The position numbers and the translations under genes are program-made. A stretch of DNA of 33,054 nucleotides, taken from Heritagella caecorum. Its GTDB lineage: Bacteria > Bacillota > Clostridia > Oscillospirales > Acutalibacteraceae. Below the pieces are notes generated by a model that had not been told where the DNA came from, ran no database searches, and worked only from the letters and a program-made list of their open reading frames with translations. Location: NCBI GenBank assembly GCA_904419035.1, contig CAJFQL010000024.1, forward strand, positions 1-33,054, given 5' to 3'. This document shows positions 15,772 through 23,246 of this stretch, one piece after another (the stretch's first letter is position 1; each line of letters starts with the position of its first letter).

Positions 15772-16070
15772 GGCAAGGAAGGGAACAAGTAGTTTGACCG
15801 TGCCGGTTGTGCCAGAGAGAAGACGGGCCATTTTACAAAGTGGCGGGGTGCAAGTCTTCCGCCGGCGGCCAAGGAAGCAGTCCCGGAGCTGTGGCCCCAA
15901 CGGTGCTTAAAACGGCATTTAGTAGGCGTCAACGGGTTCCTCCCGTTAACGGGGAGCCGTATCTTTGCGGTACTGGCAGAGTGCGAAGGGAATTCCTTCG
16001 AACACAGGTGGTAACACGGGTTTTGTCTCGCCCTGTGAACAGTTTTTTGACTGTTCACAGGGCGTTTTTT
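15772..16070 (+). ncRNA. T-box riboswitch leader, probably sensing tRNA-Ala
   Basis: A leader of about 300 bases with the T-box elements in order: GGGAACAAGTAG (stem I 5' side, AGTA), GCCAGAGAG (AG bulge, 15811-15819), GGGTGCAAG (apical GNTG), a specifier-side segment AAGGAAGCAGT (15871-15881) with GCA at 15877-15879, a central hairpin AACGGG/CCCGTT, the T-box ACACAGGTGGTAACACGGG (16002-16020) and an intrinsic terminator. The antiterminator pairs CACAGG (16003-16008) with CCTGTG (16032-16037) and CGGG with CTCG, leaving TGGT (16009-16012) bulged to bind a tRNA ending ACCA. This excludes the terminator. GCA codes for Ala, matching the downstream AlaA-type gene. The class is firm; the specifier position is inferred by pattern. 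Confidence 0.88.
16029..16070 (+). terminator. T-box conditional terminator
   Basis: A perfect 14-base-pair stem, CGCCCTGTGAACAG (16029-16042) and CTGTTCACAGGGCG (16051-16064), with an 8-base T-rich loop, followed by TTTTTTT. Its 5' arm is shared with the antiterminator 3' strand, so charged tRNA gives termination and uncharged tRNA gives read-through. Confidence 0.92.
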
Positions 16071-16136
16071 TATGTATGCAACCATCGGTTTACTGCCGGC
16101 CACAATGAACCTTACCTGTAGAAAGGAAGAAGTTTT

Positions 16137-17354
16137 ATGAGAACATTTACCAAATCTTCAAAACTGGATCATGTGTGCTACGACATCCGCGGCCCGATTA
16201 TGGAAGAAGCCGACCGGATGAGCCAGGCCGGCGAAACGATTTTGAAACTGAATATCGGCAACCCGGCCCCGTTTGGGTTCCGGGCGCCGCAGCCCGTGGT
16301 GGAGGCCATGGCGCGGCAGCTGACGGATACGGAAGGGTATTCCGATTCCAAAGGGCTCCTGGCGGCACGGGAAGCCATTGTGGGGTATGAAAGCAGCAAG
16401 GGTATTGAGGGGCTGACGGTAGACGACGTATACACCGGCAACGGGGTCAGTGAACTAATCACCCTGACTATGCAGGGGCTGCTGGATAACGGCGATGAAG
16501 TGCTGGTACCGGCGCCGGATTATCCGCTGTGGACGGCGTCGGTGACATTGGCCGGCGGCACGGCGGTACATTACCGGTGCGATGAACAGGCCAACTGGTA
16601 CCCGGATATTCAGGATATGCGGCGGAAAGTGACGCCCCGTACCAAGGGCATTGTGATTATCAACCCCAATAACCCCACCGGGGCGCTGTATCCGAAGGAA
16701 GTGCTGGAGCAGATCGTGCAGATCGCCCGGGAAAACGGGCTGATTCTGTTTGCCGATGAAATTTATGACCGGTTGGTCATGGACGGCAAAACCCACACGT
16801 CCATTGCTTCCCTGGCGCCGGACCTGTTTTGCATTACGTTTAATGGCCTTTCCAAATCCCACTTGTTGGCGGGGTACCGCTGTGGATGGATGTGCCTGAG
16901 CGGTGACAAAAGGAATGTAACCGATTATATCGAAGGGCTGAATCTGCTTTCGTCTATGCGGCTGTGTTCCAATGTACCGGCCCAGTCCCTGATCCCCGCG
17001 GCCCTTTCATGCCTGGATAGCACCAAAGAGATGCTGGTGCCCGGCGGGCGGATTTACGAACAGCGCGAAGTGATCACCCGGGCATTAAATGAGATTGACG
17101 GCGTCACGGCGGTCAAACCCCAGGCGGCGTTTTACATCTTCCCGAAACTGGACCGCAAAAAGTTCGGGCTGGTGGATGATGAACGGCTGGTGCTGGATTT
17201 CCTGAAGGAAAAGCACATTCTGGTCACCCACGGCGGCGGCTTCCATTGGGAAGAACCGGACCATTTTCGGATTGTGTATTTGCCCGAAGTTTCGGTACTG
17301 CAGGAAGCCTGCGACCGGCTGAAGGATTTTCTGGCCCATTACCGGCAGAATTAA
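16137..17354 (+). CDS. alaA: Alanine aminotransferase-like PLP enzyme (AlaA type)
   Basis: 405 residues, fold-type I class I/II aminotransferase of the AlaA (YfbQ) subgroup, expected to convert pyruvate and glutamate to alanine and 2-oxoglutarate. Signatures: KLNIGNPAPFGFRAP near the N-terminus (typical of AlaA), GYSDSKGLLAAREAI, VLVPAPDYPLWTASV, INPNNPTGALY with the PLP-binding Asn, FADEIYDRL with the Asp that pairs with the pyridine N, and the Schiff-base Lys240 in FNGLSKSHLLAGYRCGW. The length matches E. coli AlaA. The ATG at 16137 follows AAAGGAAG. The T-box upstream carries an Ala codon, which independently supports alanine over aspartate or aromatic specificity. It is monocistronic, with a terminator at 17366-17405. 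Confidence 0.9.
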   Translation: MRTFTKSSKLDHVCYDIRGPIMEEADRMSQAGETILKLNIGNPAPFGFRAPQPVVEAMARQLTDTEGYSDSKGLLAAREAIVGYESSKGIEGLTVDDVYTGNGVSELITLTMQGLLDNGDEVLVPAPDYPLWTASVTLAGGTAVHYRCDEQANWYPDIQDMRRKVTPRTKGIVIINPNNPTGALYPKEVLEQIVQIARENGLILFADEIYDRLVMDGKTHTSIASLAPDLFCITFNGLSKSHLLAGYRCGWMCLSGDKRNVTDYIEGLNLLSSMRLCSNVPAQSLIPAALSCLDSTKEMLVPGGRIYEQREVITRALNEIDGVTAVKPQAAFYIFPKLDRKKFGLVDDERLVLDFLKEKHILVTHGGGFHWEEPDHFRIVYLPEVSVLQEACDRLKDFLAHYRQN

Positions 17355-17365
17355 AAAGGACAGCA

Positions 17366-17405
17366 AAAAGAGCGTTGTGCCAATCAAAAGCACAACGCTC
17401 TTTTT
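17366..17405. terminator. Bidirectional terminator between alaA and the GH127 gene
   Basis: AAAAGAGCGTTGTG (17366-17379) and CACAACGCTCTTTT (17391-17404) pair perfectly. Both ends carry A/T runs, so it serves the two convergent genes. Confidence 0.92.
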
Positions 17406-17424
17406 ATAGTTAATGAAAAAGGAA

Positions 17425-19362
17425 TCAGTACGACAGCGGTTCCCGTACCCACACCATCATTTCATTTTCCCCGCGGTTGGCCCAGCTGAAATACGGGATG
17501 AACGTCAGTTCCTGAGGCATAAGGCGCGTGCAGGGCGTTTCCCGGTACAGGGCGTTGGTGTCATCGTCGGCCGGTGTGAGCCGCAGCCCCGTTGTGTGCA
17601 GCAGTGTCAGCCCGGTAAACAGGCCGTCGCCCGCTGCCTCGGTAAAGGAAGCCGAACGGGGCAGGTACACCTGATGGAGAGACGCGCCGTTATCTTTTTC
17701 TTCCAGGCAGTACACCATGGGGCCGCGCATAATGGCCACTTTGCCGGCATCTTCCCGCACATTGGGGTGGGCATACAGGCGGCGTACCGGCATATCCATG
17801 GAAAAGCGCACCGTGTCGCCGTCACGGAACGTGCGGGTCAGGCACCAGTACCCTTTTTCCAGCGTGGGCTGTACCGGTTCGCCGTTGACCGTGACCGTCG
17901 TGTGTTTCGACCAGCTGGGCTGGCGCACCCGCAAGGTAAAGGTTTCTTCCTTCGGTAGCGAGAAGGTGAACGTGGAATCCCCGTTATTCGGTACGCCGCT
18001 GCGCTGGGTGACCGTACCGCTGCGGAACCGGGCCGTGGAGCCGATAAACAGGTTCACGGTCAGGCTGTCGTCGCTCTGCTGGTAAATATAAGCGGGCAGC
18101 GAAGTCAGCAGCCGCGCAATGTTGGGCGGGCAGCAGGCGCAGGCAAACCACTTTTGGCGCACCGTCTTGATATGGGACTTGTGCGGGTCTTCATGGTCGG
18201 CCTGGGGGAAGACCTCCAGCGGGTTGACGTAAAAGAACGATTTGCCGTCCATGGCCATCCCGGCGATCACGGTATTATACAGGGCCCGTTCCATCACATC
18301 GGCATAGCAGGCGTCGCCGTCCATATCCAGCATCCGGCGGCAGAAGAACATCAGTCCCACCGACGCACAGGATTCGGCGTAGTTGGTATCATTGGGCAGG
18401 TCATAGTCAAAGGTAAAGGCTTCGCCGTCCACGGTGGAGCCAATGCCGCCGGTGATGTACATGCGCTTTTCACAAATGGACCGGAACAGGGTGCGGCAGG
18501 CTTCTTTCAGGGTTTCGTCCTGGGTGCGCATGGCCACGTCGGCCATGCCCGTGTACAAGTAGACGGCCCGCACTGCGTGGCCGACGGCGTCTTTTTGTTC
18601 TACCACGGGCTGGTGCGACTGGAAATAGCTTTCGGGTTGGGCATCGTTGCCGTCAAAGCGGAAGGTTTCCCCGCGGGTTTTCAATTCTTCCTCGAAGAAG
18701 AGCGGTGCTTGTCCCCGCTGGTGAATGAAATACGAGGCAAATTCCAGGTACCGGTTGTCCCCTGTGGCATCGGCCAATTTCACCAGGGCCAGTTCCAATT
18801 CTTCATGGCCGGGATAAGCGTGCAGTTTGCCTTCTTCCGGCCCCACGGTACGGCGAATGCAATCGACATACCGCTCCATAATTTTTAGAAAAGCATCTTT
18901 TCCGGTAGCCTGATAATACGCCACAGCGGCCTCGATCATATGGCCGCAGCAGTACAGTTCGTGGCAATCGCGGAAATTGCGGAAGCGGTTTTCCGGTTCC
19001 TTGATGATAAAATAGGTATCCAGGTATCCGTCTTCCTGCTGGGCCCGTCCGATCAGGGCGATGACGTCGTCGGCGGTTTGTTCCAGTTCGGGGTCGGGGT
19101 GTTTTGTTAGGGAATAGGCTACCGCTTCCAGCCATTTGGCCAGGTCGCTATCCTGAAATACAAAGCCGGTGAAATCCCCGTCGGCCTCCCCGGCGGCAAT
19201 TTTAAAATTCTGGATACAGCCGCTCTTTTCGGCGCCGGGCACCCGGTCGTTGAGTGCTTCCCACTGATAGGGGATCACTTCTTGCCGCACCAGATCGGCA
19301 TAATGGGAAAAAAAGCCGTCTTCGATGATGACGTCTTTTAGCGGAATAGCATGTTGCTTCAT
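17425..19362 (-). CDS. Glycoside hydrolase family 127 (beta-L-arabinofuranosidase-like)
   Basis: 645 residues, the usual GH127/DUF1680 length. These enzymes remove beta-L-arabinofuranose from plant hydroxyproline-rich glycoproteins. Residues that align with the Bifidobacterium HypBA1 active site are present: acid/base Glu314 (VDGEAFTF), and the zinc/nucleophile set Glu330 and Cys332 (TNYAESCAS) plus Cys410 and Cys411 (CACCPPNIARLL). The start region PLKDVIIEDGFFSHY and FRDCHELYCCGHMIEAAVAYY are also standard. There is no signal peptide, so it works inside the cell on imported arabinosides. It is divergent from an MFS transporter (237 bases between), which may bring in the substrate. AAAGGA precedes ATG 19362. 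GH146 and GH142 are less likely given the exact cysteine pattern. Confidence 0.93.
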   Translation of the reverse strand: MKQHAIPLKDVIIEDGFFSHYADLVRQEVIPYQWEALNDRVPGAEKSGCIQNFKIAAGEADGDFTGFVFQDSDLAKWLEAVAYSLTKHPDPELEQTADDVIALIGRAQQEDGYLDTYFIIKEPENRFRNFRDCHELYCCGHMIEAAVAYYQATGKDAFLKIMERYVDCIRRTVGPEEGKLHAYPGHEELELALVKLADATGDNRYLEFASYFIHQRGQAPLFFEEELKTRGETFRFDGNDAQPESYFQSHQPVVEQKDAVGHAVRAVYLYTGMADVAMRTQDETLKEACRTLFRSICEKRMYITGGIGSTVDGEAFTFDYDLPNDTNYAESCASVGLMFFCRRMLDMDGDACYADVMERALYNTVIAGMAMDGKSFFYVNPLEVFPQADHEDPHKSHIKTVRQKWFACACCPPNIARLLTSLPAYIYQQSDDSLTVNLFIGSTARFRSGTVTQRSGVPNNGDSTFTFSLPKEETFTLRVRQPSWSKHTTVTVNGEPVQPTLEKGYWCLTRTFRDGDTVRFSMDMPVRRLYAHPNVREDAGKVAIMRGPMVYCLEEKDNGASLHQVYLPRSASFTEAAGDGLFTGLTLLHTTGLRLTPADDDTNALYRETPCTRLMPQELTFIPYFSWANRGENEMMVWVREPLSY

Positions 19363-19482
19363 AATAGTCGTCCTTTCTGTTTTTATATGGTACGCTGTTT
19401 TGTCTCCTTCCTTTTACAGAAACAGGCTCATTATTTTTATCCTATCATACTCAAAACCGAAAGAAAAGCCCTTTTTTCTTGT

Positions 19483-19496
19483 TGTAAACGATTTTT
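19483..19496 (+). promoter_or_regulatory. Candidate cre / LacI-type operator
   Basis: TGTAAACGATTTTT matches 12 of 14 positions of the CcpA cre consensus (TGWNANCGNTNWCA) and also resembles a LacI-family half-palindrome. It lies in the AT-rich 237-base region between the GH127 and MFS genes, where carbon control would be expected. A single degenerate match; treat as a candidate. Confidence 0.35.
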
Positions 19497-19538
19497 TGGA
19501 AAGTTCAAAAATTTTCTTGCAAAACCCATTTTTGGCTC

Positions 19539-19566
19539 TTGCATTTTTGACAGGATATGCTACAAT
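19539..19566 (+). promoter_or_regulatory. Promoter of the MFS transporter next to GH127
   Basis: TTGCAT (19539-19544), a 16-base spacer and TACAAT (19561-19566), with an extended TG-C before the -10 element. It starts transcription about 27 bases before the GTG start. Confidence 0.6.
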
Positions 19567-19599
19567 CCAATTAAAAAGTGTCGTTTATAAAGAAAGTGT

Positions 19600-20868
19600 G
19601 TGAAGGCTATGGTTACGAAGTTTTCCCGTGCGGTGCGGCTTCGCGCGCAAGCGGTTCCCTTTCGGTACTGGCAATTTTCCGGGGTAGAATTCAGCTATTG
19701 GTTCGCCACGGCCTGCACCAGCTTTTTGACCAGTTATCTGCAAAGCCAGGGCATGACCACGACCCAGGTGGGCATTATTTCGGCCGCCAACTCGGCGGTG
19801 GGGGTATTGGCCGGGCCGTTTTGGGGCATGCTCAGCGACAAAATCCGGTCGGTGCGCCGGTCTTTGATGGTGTGTACTGTGGCGGGGGGCCTGGCGTGGG
19901 TGTGCATCCCGCTGGTGGGGACCTGGGTGATTGGCGGCATGAGCTTTGCTATGCTGTATATTCCCGTGAGCTGCTTTTTCCGTACCCCCATCAGCATGCT
20001 CAAAGACAGCTGGGTGGTGGGCAGCGCCAACACTTACCGGTTAAATTACGGTGCCATCCGGCTGTGGGGGTCCATCAGCTATTCCATTATGGCCATGGGA
20101 CTGAGTGTGATTACACCGTTCATTGGCATGGAATGGACGTTTTACCTGTACGGCATCACGCTGATGCCTCTTGTGGTTTTGTGCCGGTTGATCCGGGATG
20201 AAGAGAGCGAACCGGCGGCCAAGCGCGCCCATTACAAGCTGCGGGATATGCACTTTGGGCGGCTTTTCAAAAATTACTATTTCGTTACGTTCGTGATCTT
20301 CAATATTTTGATGAATGTCCCGGCGGGCACGGTTTCGAATTTCCTGCCGTACCGCATGGCGGAAATTGGGGTAGACGCGAACCAGATCGGTACCATTTTC
20401 GGGTACAAAGCCCTGTTGGAAATTCCCATGCTGTACCTGATGATCCGCTTCCGGCGGCGGTTTTCCCTGCCGCAAATGCAGTTTGCCGCCGCGGCCTTGT
20501 TTGTGGGAATGTGTGCCGGGTATGCCTGTTCGATGAATTTTGCGACACTGATGCTGGTTTCTACTGTGTATGGGCTGGCCGGTGGCATCGATATTGGTAC
20601 CGCCACCAATTACATTTATATCCTGGCGCCCAAAGAACTGAAAGCGACGGCCCAAACCGTGTACGGGGCGGTGTCCAGCTTAGCTTCCATTGGCGGCAAT
20701 TTGGCTGCCGGTGTGCTGATGGAGCGCATGGGCATCCAGTCCTTTTTCCTGTTGGCGGCGGGATTGGTGCTGGCGGCCTTCCTGTTTTTACTCGGTACCA
20801 TGGCGTTTGGCAAGTATGTGCTGCATAAAGAAATCCCCCAAGGGGCGCGGCGCACCCATGAAGCATAA
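19600..20868 (+). CDS. MFS transporter, MFS_1-like (sugar or nucleoside symporter type)
   Basis: About 422 residues with around twelve membrane helices. The opening YWQFSGVEFSYWFATACTSFLTSYLQSQGMT and the loop GPFWGMLSDKIRSVRR (motif A variant, G-x-L-S-D-K-x-R) fit the MFS_1_like group that includes LacY-type and nucleoside permeases. A central basic loop (PAAKRAHYKLRDMHFG) joins the two six-helix halves. The GTG at 19600 gives MKAMVTKF; the ATG at 19609 is an alternative, but the Shine-Dalgarno sequence is weak for both. It is divergent from the GH127 gene and ends at its own terminator. Uptake of an arabinoside for GH127 is the simplest reading but rests on position only. Confidence 0.87.
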   Translation: MKAMVTKFSRAVRLRAQAVPFRYWQFSGVEFSYWFATACTSFLTSYLQSQGMTTTQVGIISAANSAVGVLAGPFWGMLSDKIRSVRRSLMVCTVAGGLAWVCIPLVGTWVIGGMSFAMLYIPVSCFFRTPISMLKDSWVVGSANTYRLNYGAIRLWGSISYSIMAMGLSVITPFIGMEWTFYLYGITLMPLVVLCRLIRDEESEPAAKRAHYKLRDMHFGRLFKNYYFVTFVIFNILMNVPAGTVSNFLPYRMAEIGVDANQIGTIFGYKALLEIPMLYLMIRFRRRFSLPQMQFAAAALFVGMCAGYACSMNFATLMLVSTVYGLAGGIDIGTATNYIYILAPKELKATAQTVYGAVSSLASIGGNLAAGVLMERMGIQSFFLLAAGLVLAAFLFLLGTMAFGKYVLHKEIPQGARRTHEA

Positions 20869-20871
20869 AGA

Positions 20872-20912
20872 AAAAGGAGTCCTTTTCGAAAAAGAAAAGG
20901 GCTCCCTTTTTT
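20872..20912. terminator. Terminator after the MFS gene
   Basis: GGAGTCCTTTTC and GAAAAGGGCTCC form a 12-base-pair stem with one G-T pair around GAAAAA, followed by TTTTTT. It overlaps the last bases of the convergent reductase gene. Confidence 0.85.
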
Positions 20913-21447
20913 ATAACGTATAACCGGCCTGGTATGCTTCTTTTACTTCTTCTTCCGTGGCCGGGCCACCACCGGTGTGCACAAACATGCGCTGTAAAAC
21001 CATGCCGCGGTTTTCAAAATCGTGCAGGAACCATTCGTAGTTTTTCCGGTACAACGAAGCATCCTTGGCCCCTTGGGCAAACACCCCGATGAGCTTGATG
21101 CCGGGTTTAATCCGCGGCTGCCAGTTTTGATCCAACAGGCAGTAATGGCGGTTCATGTAGGTGATCATGGGGCCGGTGACCATGCTGGCATAATTGGGGG
21201 AGGAGACCAGCAAAGCATCGCACGTGTGCAGATCCTTCCAGTAGGGGGCAAGGTCATCCGGCAGGATGCAGTCGATCCCCTTTTGTTTGCAGGTCCGGCA
21301 CCCTTGACAGCCCCGCACGTGCATGGATTCGATTTCGTACAGCGCAACATCCCATCCGGCTTCTTTGGCGCCGCGGATCACTTCTTTCGACAGGGTGGAG
21401 GAAGGCCCGTTGGGATGGGGGCTTCCCAGAACAGCGACCAGTTTCAT
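20911..21447 (-). CDS. Flavodoxin-family / iron-sulfur flavoprotein-like NAD(P)H reductase
   Basis: 178 residues with a flavodoxin-like FMN fold: the FMN phosphate loop GSPHPNGPSSTLSKEV near the N-terminus, a second FMN loop SPNYASMVTGPMITYMNRH, and FAQGAKDASLY. Residues 47-60 hold RGCQGCRTCKQKGIDC, a CX2CX2CX6C pattern that fits the compact [4Fe-4S] site of iron-sulfur flavoproteins. It could pass electrons from ferredoxin or NAD(P)H to quinones, nitro compounds or O2. The start is ATG 21447, preceded by AAGGAT; a TTG two codons upstream is less likely. It is divergent from the MATE gene. The substrate is unknown. Confidence 0.86.
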   Translation of the reverse strand: MKLVAVLGSPHPNGPSSTLSKEVIRGAKEAGWDVALYEIESMHVRGCQGCRTCKQKGIDCILPDDLAPYWKDLHTCDALLVSSPNYASMVTGPMITYMNRHYCLLDQNWQPRIKPGIKLIGVFAQGAKDASLYRKNYEWFLHDFENRGMVLQRMFVHTGGGPATEEEVKEAYQAGYTL

Positions 21448-21595
21448 ACCCAATCATCCTTTCTTACTTTTATGGGGTGGCCTTTCTGCTCCATTATACC
21501 GAAAAAAGGCGGGAAAGAACAGAGGGAAAAAACAGATATTCTGTATGAAATGCAAAAAAGTTTTTGCCTTTTCCGGCTTTTTCTCGCAAAGAGTC

Positions 21596-21624
21596 TTGTG
21601 TTCCGGAACCAGCTATGATAAGAT
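21596..21624 (+). promoter_or_regulatory. Promoter of the MATE gene
   Basis: TTGTGT (21596-21601), a 17-base spacer and TAAGAT (21619-21624) with an extended TG-A before the -10 element. It lies about 50 bases before the gene. Confidence 0.5.
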
Positions 21625-21673
21625 GAATAAGAAAATAAGGGTAGTTTGTAAAAGAACTTATTAAAGGAGGAGA

Positions 21674-23080
21674 ATGCGGTTTATGGCCATAAACCTGCAG
21701 AATATTTTTGCAACCCAGGATTTGACAAAAGGGAGACCCATGCACGGTATCATCCGGTTTGCGATACCGCTGCTCATCGGCAATTTGGTGCAGCAGATGT
21801 ATAATACGGTGGATTCCATTGTGGTGGGACAGTACGTGGGCGATGAAGCGCTGGCGGCGGTAGGCGCAGCGGGCCCGGTACTCAATTTATTGATCGTGCT
21901 CTTTGTGGGAATTTCGGTGGGCGGTACCATCATGGTGTCCCAGTTCTTTGGGGCCAAAAGCCGGGAAGATTTGGATCACACGGTGGGCAATACCATCACC
22001 CTGGCTTTTTTGTCGGCCATCATCATTATGATTATCGGCCCATTGCTGACCGATCCGCTGATGCGGCTATTAAATACGCCCAAAGAAGTTCACGGCATGG
22101 CCTGTGATTACCTGATTATCTTCTTTTTGGGTATCCTCGGGTGTTCGTTTTATAACATCATGGCCGGTGTGCTGCGGGGGCTGGGCGATTCGGTGATGCC
22201 GGTGGTGTTCCTGATTGTGGCATGTCTGCTGAATATTGGGCTGGATCTCTTGTTTGTGATTGTGTTTAATATGAAAGTGGCCGGGGTCGCGTTGGCCACC
22301 GTCATTGCCCAGTTTGTTTCGGCGGTTTTGTGTGTCATCCGGCTGATGTGCATGAAAGACGTGGTGACGATCCACCGGCAATTTTTAAAACCGAGCATGG
22401 CATATACATGGCGTCTGATCCGCTTGGGGTTGCCCAGCGGCGCCAGCCAGGCAATTTTCTCCATGGCGGCGTTGGTGGTACAGTCGCTGACGAACAGCTT
22501 TGGGACCAATGTCATTGCGTGCTGCACCGTTGTTATGCGTGTGGATGCGTTTGCCATGATGCCCAACTTTACCTATGGCACCGCGATGACGACATACACC
22601 GGGCAGAATATCGGCGCCCGGCGGATTGACCGGGTGGAAAAAGGCATGCGGGATGGCCTAATTCTAGCCTGTGCCACGGCGATTATCCTGGTGGCCATTA
22701 TTCTGTTAGCCGGTCCGTATTTGATCGGCATGTTTACCAAAACCCAAGTGGTGATTGAAATGGGGGCCCATATGCTGCAAATTTTGGCTTTTGGGTACTT
22801 AATGATGGCCGTCAGCCAGGTCTTTAATGGCATTATGAACGGGGCTGGGGATACGCTGACCCCCATGTTCATTTCGCTGATCACCACGGTGGTCATCCGG
22901 GTGCCGCTGGCGTATGGGTTGGCCAACTGGCTGCATTCCGCCGATTGCCTGTTTATTTCGCTGCTCATTTCCTGGACCATTGGGGCCACGTTGTCGGCGC
23001 TGATGTTCCGCTTTGGTCCATGGCGCCGCCGTGCCGTAGCGGTGGGCAGCCCGGCTGCCGAAGCCGAAACGGAAACCTGA
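21674..23080 (+). CDS. MATE family efflux transporter
   Basis: 468 residues and twelve helices in two MatE repeats. The start TKGRPMHGIIRFAIPLLIGNLVQQMYNTVDSIVVGQYVGDEALAAVGAAGP is the canonical bacterial MATE (NorM/DinF) opening, and the second repeat starts RLIRLGLPSGASQAIFS with NSFGTNVIACCTVVMRVDAFAMMPN. MATE proteins export cationic drugs or metabolites in exchange for Na+ or H+. Two starts are possible: ATG 21674 sits only 3 bases from AGGAGG, while ATG 21683 is 12 bases away. Neither changes the protein much. It has its own promoter and terminator, and the neighbour on the other strand is a flavin reductase. The substrate is unknown. Confidence 0.94.
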   Translation: MRFMAINLQNIFATQDLTKGRPMHGIIRFAIPLLIGNLVQQMYNTVDSIVVGQYVGDEALAAVGAAGPVLNLLIVLFVGISVGGTIMVSQFFGAKSREDLDHTVGNTITLAFLSAIIIMIIGPLLTDPLMRLLNTPKEVHGMACDYLIIFFLGILGCSFYNIMAGVLRGLGDSVMPVVFLIVACLLNIGLDLLFVIVFNMKVAGVALATVIAQFVSAVLCVIRLMCMKDVVTIHRQFLKPSMAYTWRLIRLGLPSGASQAIFSMAALVVQSLTNSFGTNVIACCTVVMRVDAFAMMPNFTYGTAMTTYTGQNIGARRIDRVEKGMRDGLILACATAIILVAIILLAGPYLIGMFTKTQVVIEMGAHMLQILAFGYLMMAVSQVFNGIMNGAGDTLTPMFISLITTVVIRVPLAYGLANWLHSADCLFISLLISWTIGATLSALMFRFGPWRRRAVAVGSPAAEAETET

Positions 23081-23096
23081 ACATGTATAATGAAAG

Positions 23097-23129
23097 AAAG
23101 CACCTGGTATGCTGGCTGGGTGCTTTTTT
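23097..23129 (+). terminator. Terminator after the MATE gene
   Basis: AAAGCACC (23097-23104) and GGTGCTTT (23119-23126) with a central GC-rich loop, followed by TTTTTT. The stem lies 17 bases after the stop. Confidence 0.82.
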
Positions 23130-23180
23130 GCTGCCGGCTGACATTCTAACTCCAAAGCACAAGAGACCGCGATTTCTTCG

Positions 23181-23209
23181 TTGCTTTTTCACGATAAATC
23201 GGGTACAAT
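23181..23209 (+). promoter_or_regulatory. Promoter of the pcrA gene
   Basis: TTGCTT (23181-23186), a 17-base spacer and TACAAT (23204-23209), 37 bases before the ATG. Confidence 0.65.
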
Positions 23210-23246
23210 GAAACCATAGTTTTTTTATTGGCGGTGGATAGAAAGA

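Noticed and set aside
15772..16070. Leader before alaA read as a cobalamin or other metabolite riboswitch
   Set aside because: The AGTA, AGAGAG and GNTG elements, the TGGT bulge and the antiterminator/terminator exchange all fit a T-box and not a metabolite aptamer.
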